Positions 44,252 through 52,867 of a stretch of DNA of 64,000 nt are shown one piece after another (position 1 is the stretch's first letter; each line of letters opens with the position of its first letter). The stretch spans positions 230,227 through 294,226 of the forward strand of contig NZ_WIBJ01000028.1 of assembly GCF_009495755.1 (NCBI RefSeq), read 5' to 3'. The notes beneath the pieces are model-generated. The model searched no databases, was not told the DNA's origin, and saw only the letters and a list, made by a program, of their open reading frames with translations. The DNA is from Flavobacterium sp. LMO8 (GTDB lineage: Bacteria; Bacteroidota; Bacteroidia; Flavobacteriales; Flavobacteriaceae). Made by a program: the position numbers and the translations under genes.

Positions 44252-45232
44252 ATGACAGGAATAGTTTATAAATCTACAGGAAGTTGGTATACTGTAAAAA
44301 CTCAAGATGGTAGTTTTTTAGAGTGCAGAATAAAAGGAAAATTCCGTATGAAAGGAATAAAAAGCACTAATCCAATTGCTGTAGGAGATGTAGTAGATTA
44401 TGATATTGAAAATACAACAGATGAAACCACAGGGGTTATCACCAATATTCACGAACGAAAAAATTATATTGTTCGTAAATCGGTAAACTTGTCAAAGCAA
44501 ACCCATATTATAGCATCGAATATTGATGTCGTTTTCTTGTTGGTCACTATTAACAACCCGCCAACAACCACTAGCTTTATTGATCGATTTTTGGTAACTG
44601 CAGAAGCTTACGGTATTGAAGCTGTTTTGGTTTTTAATAAAATTGATACTTATTCGGAAGAAACAGTAGATGAACAATTGTTTTTACAATACGTTTACTC
44701 TGAAATTGGGTATAAATGTTTACGTGTTTCGGCACAAGAGAAAAAAGGTTTAGATGAGCTGAAGGCAATGATGATGGGTAAAACTTCTATGTTTTCAGGA
44801 CATTCGGGCGTTGGCAAATCAACCTTAGTTAATGCATTGGAGCCTACTTTAAATTTAAAAACAAAACAAATTTCAGAATCCCATTCACAAGGACAGCACA
44901 CTACTACTTTTGCTGAGATGTTCGATTTGTCGTTTGATGCACAAATTATTGATACACCGGGGATACGTGGATTTGGCGTAGTAGATATGGAAAAACAAGA
45001 AATTGGAGACTATTTTCCTGAATTTTTTGCTTTGAAAGATAAATGTAAATTCAATAATTGTTTGCATAAAGAAGAACCAAAATGCGCAGTAAAAGAGGCG
45101 TTAGAAAAAGATGAAATAGCATGGTCGCGTTATAAGAGTTATACTCAAATTCTAGAGGGTGATGAAGAGCAATACAGAGCTGATTTATACGATGCAGACA
45201 GAAAAGCAAGTGACGAAACGCGAAAGTCCTAA
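44252..45232 (+). CDS. rsgA: Ribosome small-subunit-dependent GTPase RsgA, copy 1
   Basis: Circularly permuted GTPase assisting maturation of the 30S subunit. OB-fold N-domain (residues 1-70), then permuted G motifs: NKID (G4), SGHSGVGKSTLVN (G1, about 182-194), and DTPGIRGFG (G3). The C-terminal zinc motif CKFNNCLHKEEPKC holds C-x4-C-x-H-x5-C. The start MTGIVYKSTGSWY is shared with copy 2 at 54909. At 326 aa it is complete. It is followed at 3 bp by dtd. Confidence 0.94.
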   Translation: MTGIVYKSTGSWYTVKTQDGSFLECRIKGKFRMKGIKSTNPIAVGDVVDYDIENTTDETTGVITNIHERKNYIVRKSVNLSKQTHIIASNIDVVFLLVTINNPPTTTSFIDRFLVTAEAYGIEAVLVFNKIDTYSEETVDEQLFLQYVYSEIGYKCLRVSAQEKKGLDELKAMMMGKTSMFSGHSGVGKSTLVNALEPTLNLKTKQISESHSQGQHTTTFAEMFDLSFDAQIIDTPGIRGFGVVDMEKQEIGDYFPEFFALKDKCKFNNCLHKEEPKCAVKEALEKDEIAWSRYKSYTQILEGDEEQYRADLYDADRKASDETRKS

Positions 45233-45235
45233 ATA

Positions 45236-45688
45236 ATGAAAGTCGTAATTCAAAGAGTTAGCGAAGCAAGTGTAACAATAGCAACGGATGTTGTGGCTTC
45301 AATTGGAAAAGGTCTTCTAGTGTTAGTAGGTGTTGAAAGTGCAGATAATCAAGAAGATATCAATTGGTTGGCTTCTAAAATTGTCAACATGAGAATTTTT
45401 GCAGATGAAAATGAAATAATGAACCTGTCAATTAAAGAGGCGGATGGAGAGATAATTGTGGTAAGTCAGTTCACATTACACGCGCTAACCAAAAAAGGAA
45501 ATCGTCCAAGTTATATCAAAGCTTCAAAACCTGAAATTGCAATTCCGCTTTACGAATCTTTCGTGCAACAAATGGAAATAGAATTAGGTAAAAAAGTACA
45601 AACCGGTCAATTTGGAGCTGATATGAAAGTAGCTTTAGTTAATGACGGACCAGTAACTATTATAATTGATACAAAAAATAAAGAATAA
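45236..45688 (+). CDS. dtd: D-aminoacyl-tRNA deacylase, copy 1
   Basis: Removes D-amino acids from tRNA. The DTD signatures are intact: SQFTLHALTKKGNRPSY (family SQFTL) and the C-terminal NDGPVT. 150 aa. Gene order rsgA-dtd-mazG-aroA, with spacings of 3, 0 and 1 bp, indicates one tight operon. The last ~33 residues (GKKVQTGQFGAD...) are identical in both copies. Confidence 0.94.
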   Translation: MKVVIQRVSEASVTIATDVVASIGKGLLVLVGVESADNQEDINWLASKIVNMRIFADENEIMNLSIKEADGEIIVVSQFTLHALTKKGNRPSYIKASKPEIAIPLYESFVQQMEIELGKKVQTGQFGADMKVALVNDGPVTIIIDTKNKE

Positions 45689-46015
45689 ATGAACCTGAAA
45701 AATTCCCAACAAGAAGTAGATAATTGGATTAAGGAACACGGTGTTCGTTATTTCAATGAACTAACAAATATGGCCCAACTTACCGAAGAAGTAGGTGAAG
45801 TGGCTCGAATTATTGCGCGTCGTTATGGCGAGCAAAGTGAAAAGGAAAGCGATAAAAACAAAGACTTGGGCGAAGAACTTGCTGATGTTGTTTTTGTGGT
45901 TTTATGTTTAGCCAATCAAACAGGGGTCGATTTACAATCGGCTTTCGATAAAAAAATGGAGCTAAAAACCAAACGCGATCACGACCGCCACCACAACAAC
46001 GAAAAATTAAAATAA
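45689..46015 (+). CDS. MazG-like nucleotide pyrophosphohydrolase, copy 1
   Basis: 108 aa all-alpha NTP-PPase of the MazG superfamily. The Mg2+-binding EEVGE...ELADVVFVVL pattern is clear (LTEEVGEVARIIA near 31, DLGEELADVVF near 59). It differs from copy 2 at 3 of 108 residues, much closer than its neighbours. Substrate (house-cleaning of altered nucleotides) is inferred from the family. Confidence 0.9.
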   Translation: MNLKNSQQEVDNWIKEHGVRYFNELTNMAQLTEEVGEVARIIARRYGEQSEKESDKNKDLGEELADVVFVVLCLANQTGVDLQSAFDKKMELKTKRDHDRHHNNEKLK

Positions 46016-46016
46016 A

Positions 46017-47285
46017 GTGAACGTAGCGCTTCAAAAATCAAAAATAAAAAATCAGAATTCTGAAATTAAAATAACCGGTTCAAAATCTGAAACCAATAGA
46101 TTACTATTGTTACAGGCTCTGTATCCCAATTTAATATTGGAAAACACCTCTAATTCCGATGATTCTGAAGTGATGTTGAACGCATTACAAAGCTCGCAAT
46201 TCCCAATTCCCAATTCCCAAATCGTAGACGTTCATCATGCCGGAACAGCAATGCGTTTTTTAACTGCATTTTTCGCAACTCAAGAAAATAGAGAAATCAT
46301 ATTAACGGGTTCCTCAAGAATGAAGGAGCGGCCTATTAAAATTTTGGTTGATGCTTTAATTCAGTTGGGTGCAGAAATTTCGTATGAAGAAAAAGAAGGT
46401 TTTCCGCCCATTAAAATAAAAGGAAAAAAATTAACACAGCATAAAGTTACACTCCTGGCAAATGTTAGCAGTCAATATATTTCGGCATTATTATTAATTG
46501 CACCAAAACTAGAAAAAGGATTAGAACTTAATTTAGAAGGAGAAATCACTTCCATTCCTTACATCAAAATGACATTGGCATTGTTAAATGAAATAGGAGT
46601 TACAACCTCTTTTGAAAATAATGTAATTAAAGTAAACAACCATAAATTACCCATAAACCAAAGCCCAATAACCATTGAAAGTGATTGGAGTTCGGCGTCG
46701 TATTGGTATTCTATTGTCGCTCTTTCAGAAATTGGAACCCAAATTGCTCTTTCCAGTTACAAACAAAATAGTTTACAAGGCGACAGTGTTTTGGTGGAAG
46801 TTTACAAGGGTTTTGGTGTTGAAACTATTTTCAACGAAAATAATACTATTACAATTTCAAAAGTAAAAAGTCAGACTGAGCTTGTCGAAGTGCCAACTGT
46901 TAATTATCAACTAAACAACTCGCCAGACATTGCGCAAACCATTGCTGTAACTTGTTTTGGGTTAGGACTAGCTTGTGATTTATACGGTTTGCATACCTTA
47001 AAAATAAAAGAGACGGATAGACTTGAAGCTCTAAAAACAGAGTTGGCCAAATTAGGTGCTGAAATTTCAGTAACTAGCGAATCATTACATTTGAAACCTT
47101 CTTCTCAAATTAAAGAAAATATGTCAATCGCAACCTATCAAGACCACAGAATGGCAATGGCTTTTGCGCCACTTGTACTTCGTGTTCCAATTACTATTGA
47201 AGAAGCGGAGGTGGTCTCAAAATCGTATCCACATTTTTGGGAAGATTTGCAAAAGGTTGCTTTTTGTTTAAAAACGATACAATAA
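46017..47285 (+). CDS. aroA: 3-phosphoshikimate 1-carboxyvinyltransferase (EPSP synthase), copy 1
   Basis: Transfers the enolpyruvyl group of PEP to shikimate-3-phosphate. Active-site blocks: GSKSETNR (about 21), HHAGTAMRFLTA (about 72), SSRMKERP (about 98), SSQYISALLL, KETDRLEAL and YQDHRMAMAF. The start is GTG 46017, 1 bp after the mazG-like stop. Four segments between conserved blocks have odd composition: 46033-46053 and 46197-46217 are 7-bp tandem repeats, and 46872-46892 resembles a dispersed TGAGCTTGTCGAAG palindrome. All stay in frame and fall where copy 2 has other sequence, so they look like tolerated loop insertions. Confidence 0.92.
   Translation: MNVALQKSKIKNQNSEIKITGSKSETNRLLLLQALYPNLILENTSNSDDSEVMLNALQSSQFPIPNSQIVDVHHAGTAMRFLTAFFATQENREIILTGSSRMKERPIKILVDALIQLGAEISYEEKEGFPPIKIKGKKLTQHKVTLLANVSSQYISALLLIAPKLEKGLELNLEGEITSIPYIKMTLALLNEIGVTTSFENNVIKVNNHKLPINQSPITIESDWSSASYWYSIVALSEIGTQIALSSYKQNSLQGDSVLVEVYKGFGVETIFNENNTITISKVKSQTELVEVPTVNYQLNNSPDIAQTIAVTCFGLGLACDLYGLHTLKIKETDRLEALKTELAKLGAEISVTSESLHLKPSSQIKENMSIATYQDHRMAMAFAPLVLRVPITIEEAEVVSKSYPHFWEDLQKVAFCLKTIQ
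46033..46053 (+). repeat. In-frame heptamer repeat, aroA copy 1 N-terminus
   Basis: Three 7-mers: AAAAATC, AAAAATA, AAAAATC (21 bp, 7 codons). Confidence 0.82.
46197..46217 (+). repeat. In-frame heptamer repeat, aroA copy 1 second site
   Basis: CAATTCC three times (21 bp), encoding part of QFPIPNSQ. The matching site of copy 2 carries CCCATCA three times. Confidence 0.9.
46872..46892 (+). repeat. REP-like palindromic word inside aroA copy 1
   Basis: Contains GACTGAGCTTGTCGAAGT, a word of the kind found as dispersed palindromes in many genomes; here it is in frame and encodes TELVEV. Confidence 0.6.
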
Positions 47286-47349
47286 AAATTACATAGTGTT
47301 TAAATAGCCTTGTTTACATTAATTTAATGCAGTTTTTTTTTTTTTTTAA

Positions 47350-47357
47350 TAACTTTG
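47350..47357 (+). promoter_or_regulatory. -7 box upstream of the T9SS cargo gene
   Basis: TAACTTTG (TAnnTTTG), directly preceded by a run of 15 T (47333-47347). Confidence 0.5.
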
Positions 47358-47492
47358 TACACTAAAAGAAAAAATAAAATCTTACTACTTATAAAATCGT
47401 ACTTTTGTAAGTGTAATTTATGTTTATTCATTTTTTAAAAATAATAATAGAAAGTATCTACTTAAAAAGATAACACGCTTAAAAATACGATT

Positions 47493-50400
47493 ATGAAAAA
47501 ATTTTACAAGCTAAGTTGGGTATTGTGCTTGATTACATTCCTTTTTACAACCCCTCTTTTCGCTCAGGCAGAACTAGAGCCCAATGACCTGTGTACGAAC
47601 GCCAATGTTTTGAATTCCGTAACTACCTATACAGGTTCATTGAGCAGTTCAAGTGATAAGGACTGGTGGTACGTTCAGGTGAGCGACCCCAATGCTGCAA
47701 GCATCAATATAAATATCACCTATAATTATGACCCAACTGGAGCACAGTATCAGGTGGTTGTAAAGGATATCGTAAATGACTTATGTAATCCTAATGACTA
47801 TTGGGGATCATCAACTCATTCAATCACCTCCAGTTCGGCGACCTACAATACAGAAGGAATAGGCAGTCCAGTGAGTTATTTCTCGTTTGAGATTACTGCG
47901 CTCAATGGTACTTCTGGAAATTATTCCTTCACAGTGAACAGCTCAACGGAACCTTTGGCGCTGCCGCCCGCTCCTGGTGGTGTATCAGGTGCCAACCTGT
48001 GGTACAAAGCAGATGAAGGTGTAACGGCTTCTGGTGGGTTTATGTCAAAATGGGAGAACAAGGGCTCAATGGGTACTACCGCAGATGCTCAACTCCTAGG
48101 AACACAAGCAGGTGATAGTCATCCAGCCCACATTACTTCAGGTGCTGATATGCTTAATTTTAATCCATCAGTCAAATTTGATGGTGTTAACGATTTTATT
48201 CAAACGGGTTTACTTCCAACCTTTTTGCCTACTGCTACTGATAAAGAAGTTTCTCAATTTATTGTTTATAAAAAACTCGGTACCAACAACACGTTTGTCT
48301 GGAATATCGATAATGGTCTTTTGCCATCAAATAGCGGAGGAGTAGTTTTACTCGGTGCAAAATCTGATGGTCAACTTTTACACTCAAGTCGTCGGGTAGA
48401 TTATCCAACAGCCATAGTCGAAAACGAAACGGTGCTGTTTGATATGGTAGCCACTACTAGTTCAAATCCCGCAAATGAATCTTTTGACTTAAATAAAAAC
48501 GGTTTTCAAAGTCAGAATCCTGCCACCAATGCCTATAATGCTGATAATTTAGATCATCCGTTGAGGTTTGGGCGTTTTATAAATAATTTTGGTCATGCCA
48601 TTATTGCAGAGTTGGTAATTTACCCAACTTCCCTCAGTCCGGGTGATAGAAATAAAGTACACAGTTACCTGGCTCTTAAATATGGATTATCACTGGGAAA
48701 TAACCAGAATTCGGCTTTATTCGTTAACTCAGCCGGCACACCAATATACTCCAACGCTACTTATAAATTTGATGTTTTTGGTATCGGCAGGGACGATGTC
48801 AGCGGACTAAACCAACCGCAATCCAACAGTATGAATACCGGCAGTGGCGATGGTACTGGGCAAAGTGGAAAAGGGAATATTGTGCTAAGTAATCCTTCTT
48901 CTCTGGATGATGGGGACTATTTGATAATCGGGAATGACAATGCAGCATTAACAGAGCAAACCACCGAAGTACCCTCAGCTGGCCAAAGTAGAATAACCCG
49001 CGAATGGTTCGTGAAGCGTACAGGAGATCCTGGTGCGGTAGATTTAAGTTTTGATACTAATGGACTTACAGTATCGGGTACTACAGCAACTGATTTTAAA
49101 TTACTAATTGATGCAGATGGAGATTTTAGTTCTGGAGCTACAGAGGTAAATGCAACAAGTTTAACTGGAACAAAAGTTAATTTTAATGGGGTTACTTTAC
49201 CAAATGGCAATTATATTACCATTGTAACTGGAGCTGTTTTAGGAGGCAATTCTTGGATTGGTGTTACTAATTCAGATTGGACAGTTCTAACAAACTGGAG
49301 CGCAAATCAAATACCAACAGCTTTAGATGATGTTATTATTCCTGTTACTCCTAATAATCCTGTAATTAATGGCGGAGTGAATGCTGTTGTTAATAAAATT
49401 ACAATACAATCAGGTGCTAACTTAACTATAAATAATGATGGTTTTTTAACAGCTACTGATGTAGTAGATTTAGCAGGTGATATAATTTTAGAAGATCACG
49501 CAAGTTTAATACAGATAAATAATGTGGCTAATACGGCAACAACAGGTACAATGATTTTAAAAAGAACATCATCTTTGCGAAATGTAGATTATGTGTATTG
49601 GTCATCTCCTGTTACTAACTTTAATGTAAATAACATTTCTCCATTAACTACAATTGCCGCTGAGTTAAAATGGGATGCAACTATTGGAGCTAATATGAAT
49701 GGTTATGGTAATTGGGAACCTACTTCGGAAAATATGGTTGTAGGTAAAGGATATGCGGTAAGATCTCCAGATGGTTTTACATCAACACCAGCGTTATTTA
49801 ATACATCATTTACGGGTATTCCAAATAATGGAACTATAACAACACCAATTTCAAGAGGAACTTATGATGGGCCAGATTACGATAATGATGCTAATCCAGC
49901 TACAGCAAATGCTACTAAAAATGATGATAATTTTAACTTAATTGGTAACCCATATCCGTCAGCAATTAGTGCAGATGCATTTTTAAATGCAAATTCAAAT
50001 ATTGAAGGATTTGTAAATATTTGGTCACACGGAACACTTCCAAGTAGCGCTGTTACCAGCCCATTTTACGGAAGTTTTGTGTATAATTATTCACCAACAG
50101 ATTATATCACCTATAATAAATCGGGTCAGTCAACTGGTCCAGGTTCATTTAATGGCAATATTGCCTCTGGACAAGGGTTCTTTGTGTTAATGAAGTCTAA
50201 CACTGCTTCTACGACAGAAACGGTAACCTTCACCAATGCAATGCGAAGCACTTCATATGACAACGATCATTTCTTTAGAATTCCAGCAGATGAAGGGCGT
50301 GTTTGGTTAGATATTGTAGAACAAGATAATAATACACATTTACGAACACTAGTTGCCTATAAAGATGGTGCAACTGATGGTGTAGACAGAGATTATGATG

Positions 50401-50963
50401 CTACTACTGATAGAAAACCAATATTAAATATATTTTCTTTAATTGGAACTGATATCTTTAAAATACAAGGAAGAGCAACGCCATTAAATCAAAATGATAT
50501 AGTACCAATCGGCATAACTGTTCCAGTAACTGGAGATTATCATATTGGTATTGGTCAATTAGATGGTATTTTTACAAATCCAACCCAAGGAATTTATTTA
50601 GAAGATAAAGACTTAAATCAAGTGCATGATTTAAAAGCTAATCCGTATTACTTTACTGCGAATGCAGGTGTTTATGAGAATAGATTTTTGTTGAAATACA
50701 CTAATACATTAAGTAATGTTGATAATGATTTTATTAATAATCAAGTAATTATAATTAATAATGATAATTTAATTATTAGAGCACAAAATCAACTAATAAA
50801 ATCTGTTACTATTTTTGATGTTTTAGGAAGAGAAATTAAAAATTATAATAATATTAATTCGCAAGAAATGATTTTAGATGATTTGCAAAAAAGTAAAGAT
50901 TTAAAAATAGTAAAAGTCACACTTGATAATGGAATGGTTTATAATTTGAAAGCTATTTATTAA
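47493..50963 (+). CDS. Large T9SS-exported protein with LamG-like domain and C-terminal sorting signal
   Basis: 1156 aa. Signal peptide to about residue 26 (...TTPLFAQAE). An N-terminal beta domain like bacterial pre-peptidase modules (ELEPNDLCTNANVL..., about 27-155) is followed by a LamG/concanavalin-like segment (GANLWYKADEGV to about 415). Then come beta repeats with GIGRDDVSGLNQPQ and the DDGDYLIIGNDN motif, a middle region with SWIGVTNSDWTVLTNWS, and a C-terminal ~75 residues (IKSVTIFDVLGREI...) of type IX sorting-signal kind. The gene is compositionally mosaic: the 5' end and 48.7-49.0 kb are richer in GC than the rest, suggesting modular recombination. It separates the two copies of the duplicated block. 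Confidence 0.82.
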   Translation: MKKFYKLSWVLCLITFLFTTPLFAQAELEPNDLCTNANVLNSVTTYTGSLSSSSDKDWWYVQVSDPNAASININITYNYDPTGAQYQVVVKDIVNDLCNPNDYWGSSTHSITSSSATYNTEGIGSPVSYFSFEITALNGTSGNYSFTVNSSTEPLALPPAPGGVSGANLWYKADEGVTASGGFMSKWENKGSMGTTADAQLLGTQAGDSHPAHITSGADMLNFNPSVKFDGVNDFIQTGLLPTFLPTATDKEVSQFIVYKKLGTNNTFVWNIDNGLLPSNSGGVVLLGAKSDGQLLHSSRRVDYPTAIVENETVLFDMVATTSSNPANESFDLNKNGFQSQNPATNAYNADNLDHPLRFGRFINNFGHAIIAELVIYPTSLSPGDRNKVHSYLALKYGLSLGNNQNSALFVNSAGTPIYSNATYKFDVFGIGRDDVSGLNQPQSNSMNTGSGDGTGQSGKGNIVLSNPSSLDDGDYLIIGNDNAALTEQTTEVPSAGQSRITREWFVKRTGDPGAVDLSFDTNGLTVSGTTATDFKLLIDADGDFSSGATEVNATSLTGTKVNFNGVTLPNGNYITIVTGAVLGGNSWIGVTNSDWTVLTNWSANQIPTALDDVIIPVTPNNPVINGGVNAVVNKITIQSGANLTINNDGFLTATDVVDLAGDIILEDHASLIQINNVANTATTGTMILKRTSSLRNVDYVYWSSPVTNFNVNNISPLTTIAAELKWDATIGANMNGYGNWEPTSENMVVGKGYAVRSPDGFTSTPALFNTSFTGIPNNGTITTPISRGTYDGPDYDNDANPATANATKNDDNFNLIGNPYPSAISADAFLNANSNIEGFVNIWSHGTLPSSAVTSPFYGSFVYNYSPTDYITYNKSGQSTGPGSFNGNIASGQGFFVLMKSNTASTTETVTFTNAMRSTSYDNDHFFRIPADEGRVWLDIVEQDNNTHLRTLVAYKDGATDGVDRDYDATTDRKPILNIFSLIGTDIFKIQGRATPLNQNDIVPIGITVPVTGDYHIGIGQLDGIFTNPTQGIYLEDKDLNQVHDLKANPYYFTANAGVYENRFLLKYTNTLSNVDNDFINNQVIIINNDNLIIRAQNQLIKSVTIFDVLGREIKNYNNINSQEMILDDLQKSKDLKIVKVTLDNGMVYNLKAIY

Positions 50964-50966
50964 TCA

Positions 50967-51020
50967 TTCATCTACCAATAAAAAAGCAGCCAATTGGCTG
51001 CTTTTTTATTGGTAGATGAA
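50967..51020. terminator. Perfect 54-bp palindrome / bidirectional terminator
   Basis: The left half (50967-50993) is the exact reverse complement of the right half (50994-51020), with no spacer. Its core AAAAAGCAGCC/GGCTGCTTTTT is a terminator in either direction. The 226 bp that follow before the next gene are AT-rich and hold nothing recognisable. Confidence 0.9.
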
Positions 51021-51246
51021 AAGAAGTTTTTAAAAGTGTATTTTTTCGAATATTTCAATAAATCGAAAATTAAGGCTATTTAAATTTCATAATATGTTAT
51101 AAATTCTATTTTTATGTAAATAATATATTTTAATTTTGTTAAAACTCTATTGAATAATTTGGTTAAATTTATGATTTGATTTAAATAATGTTTTTTTGTT
51201 TGAAATATTTATTGTAAATTTATAATGAATCCAAATCCAAATCAAT

Positions 51247-51636
51247 ATGAAAAAAATTATCTACACTTTCGTAATTTTATTCATTTCTCAGTTAAACTTT
51301 GCAAATGAATTAGACTCAATAATTTCAAACGCTAGAGAATTTGGAAAGAAGAAGAATTATACTGAGGCAATTAAAGAGTATGAAAATTACATTAAATTGT
51401 CAAAAGGTGAAAATTTAAAAGACGTTTATATAGAAGTAGCCAATTGTTATTTCTATCAAAATAAAAAGGAAACTGCTGTAAAATACATAAAAGATGCCAT
51501 TTCAAAGTATGGCTTCACAGAAGAGGATTTTATTTACAGTTCTATTTTGGATGAAAAATTGTCATCGTACGCGCTTTCTGTAGTTTATGACGATTATTTC
51601 AAGTTAAGAAAAAAGTATTTGGCAACGTTGAATTAG
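51247..51636 (+). CDS. Small secreted TPR-like protein, copy 2
   Basis: 129 aa paralog of the protein at 40140. Signal peptide MKKIIYTFVILFISQLNFA, then TPR-like helices (AREFGKKKNYTEAIKEYENYIKL; DVYIEVANCYFYQNKKETAVKYIKDAISKYG) and the shared ending RKKYLATLN. The lengths are identical but the sequences are only partly conserved, making it one of the more diverged pairs in the duplication. It marks the left end of copy 2. Confidence 0.75.
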   Translation: MKKIIYTFVILFISQLNFANELDSIISNAREFGKKKNYTEAIKEYENYIKLSKGENLKDVYIEVANCYFYQNKKETAVKYIKDAISKYGFTEEDFIYSSILDEKLSSYALSVVYDDYFKLRKKYLATLN

Positions 51637-51660
51637 TTTATTATCGTCAAAGCTTTTTTG

Positions 51661-51698
51661 AAATCTCCTTACAGGTTTATTTGTAAGGAGATTTTTTT
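51661..51698. terminator. Bidirectional terminator, TPR-like / gldA copy 2
   Basis: AAATCTCCTTACA...TGTAAGGAGATTT with T run; same position as in copy 1 but a different stem sequence. Confidence 0.88.
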
Positions 51699-52602
51699 AT
51701 TTCTTCTTCGCTGTTTTTTCTCTGAAAATTTGCTCTAAGTTTTTACTTTTCAATACAATTTGTAGTGTTCTTAAATTATTGGCTTGTGCAAAATCAAATA
51801 ACTCTGGTCGCATATCTGATGTTGTAGTAAAAGTAAGTTCCCAAACTAAATCATGTGTATTTTTAGCCGATTTTAAATTTGGTAATGCAACAAAGTCTGA
51901 TTCAGCTACTTTTTTATCAAATTCTACTTCAATAATTTGTTCGGCTTCTTCGGCAACTAAATTATTTAGTTTTTTATCGGTAACGATTTTTCCTTTATCA
52001 ATGATGATAATTCTATCGCAAATAGCTTCTACTTCTTGCATAATGTGAGTAGAAAGAAAAACTGTTTTATTTTTTCCAATGTTTTTAATCAAATCACGAA
52101 TTTCAACCAACTGATTTGGGTCTAAACCTGTAGTGGGTTCATCTAAAATCATTACATCAGGATTGTGTAATAAAGCCGTTGCTAATCCTACACGTTGACG
52201 GTATCCTTTTGATAATTCTCCAATTTTTTTATGACTTTCTGGGGTTAATCCTGTTAAAGCAATTACTTCATCAATTCTCGATTTCGCAACTTTATGTAAA
52301 TCGGCATTAAAAGCCAAATATTCTCTCACATATAAATCTAAATACAACGGATTATGTTCTGGTAAATAACCAACCGATTTTTGCACTTCTTTTTGTTCCG
52401 AAGTTACATCGTGTTCGTTCACAACTGCAGTTCCGCTATCTGCTGATAAATAAGTGGTCAAAATTTTCATCAAAGTTGATTTTCCGGCACCATTTGGACC
52501 TAAAAAACCCACGATTTCTCCTTTTTTTACAGAAAAACTAATGTTGTTTAACGCTTTTTGGTCTCCGTAATTTTTTGAAATATTTTGAACTTCTATCGAC
52601 AT
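51697..52602 (-). CDS. gldA: Gliding-motility ABC transporter ATPase GldA, copy 2
   Basis: 301 aa paralog of the gene at 40583 with all ABC motifs intact (GPNGAGKST, LSKGYRQRVGLA, ILDEPTTGLDP, STHIMQEVEA). The ATPase core is almost the same as copy 1, while the C-terminal domain (VAESDFVALPNLKSAKN...) is clearly diverged. Both copies end in EQIFREKTAKK/EEIFREKTAKK. Either could serve the GldFG partner; if both are expressed, the tail differences may matter for partner choice. Confidence 0.9.
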   Translation of the reverse strand: MSIEVQNISKNYGDQKALNNISFSVKKGEIVGFLGPNGAGKSTLMKILTTYLSADSGTAVVNEHDVTSEQKEVQKSVGYLPEHNPLYLDLYVREYLAFNADLHKVAKSRIDEVIALTGLTPESHKKIGELSKGYRQRVGLATALLHNPDVMILDEPTTGLDPNQLVEIRDLIKNIGKNKTVFLSTHIMQEVEAICDRIIIIDKGKIVTDKKLNNLVAEEAEQIIEVEFDKKVAESDFVALPNLKSAKNTHDLVWELTFTTTSDMRPELFDFAQANNLRTLQIVLKSKNLEQIFREKTAKKK

Positions 52603-52618
52603 ACCTTGTAAATTTTAG

Positions 52619-52648
52619 CAAAAGTAACTTTTTTTAAAAGAACTCAAA
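52619..52648 (-). promoter_or_regulatory. gldA copy 2 promoter
   Basis: TTTG, 18 nt, TACTTTTG on minus, the same as copy 1. Confidence 0.75.
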
Positions 52649-52715
52649 TTTATTTAAAAAAGTATTTTGTTTTCATTTTTTTATTACTTTAGCCAAATAT
52701 AACAACAAAGTTACA

Positions 52716-52799
52716 ATGCTTACCAATAGCACATTTTTTTATAACAATTCTTTTTATTTCTTCTGGAGACAGATGAGGGATTGTTGTGCTATTATATAA
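52716..52799 (+). CDS. Phe/Tyr/Trp-rich leader peptide of pheA copy 2 (27 aa)
   Basis: Control run FFYNNSFYFFW (five Phe, two Tyr, one Trp) followed by RQMRDCCAII. It differs from copy 1 at three residues. GGGATTGT (52777-52784) can pair with ACAATCCC (52827-52834), as in copy 1. Confidence 0.85.
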   Translation: MLTNSTFFYNNSFYFFWRQMRDCCAII

Positions 52800-52828
52800 A
52801 TCAAAGAAATTTATTTTTATAAACATAC

Positions 52829-52858
52829 AATCCCGATGCAAATCGGGATTTTTTTTTG
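52829..52858 (+). terminator. Attenuator terminator upstream of pheA copy 2
   Basis: ATCCCGAT-GCAA-ATCGGGAT with T run; same stem as copy 1 with a one-base-shorter loop. Confidence 0.9.
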
Positions 52859-52867
52859 CTCATAACT

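Noticed and set aside
46872..46892. IS remnant in aroA
   Set aside because: Only a short REP-like word, in frame, with no terminal inverted repeats or target duplication.
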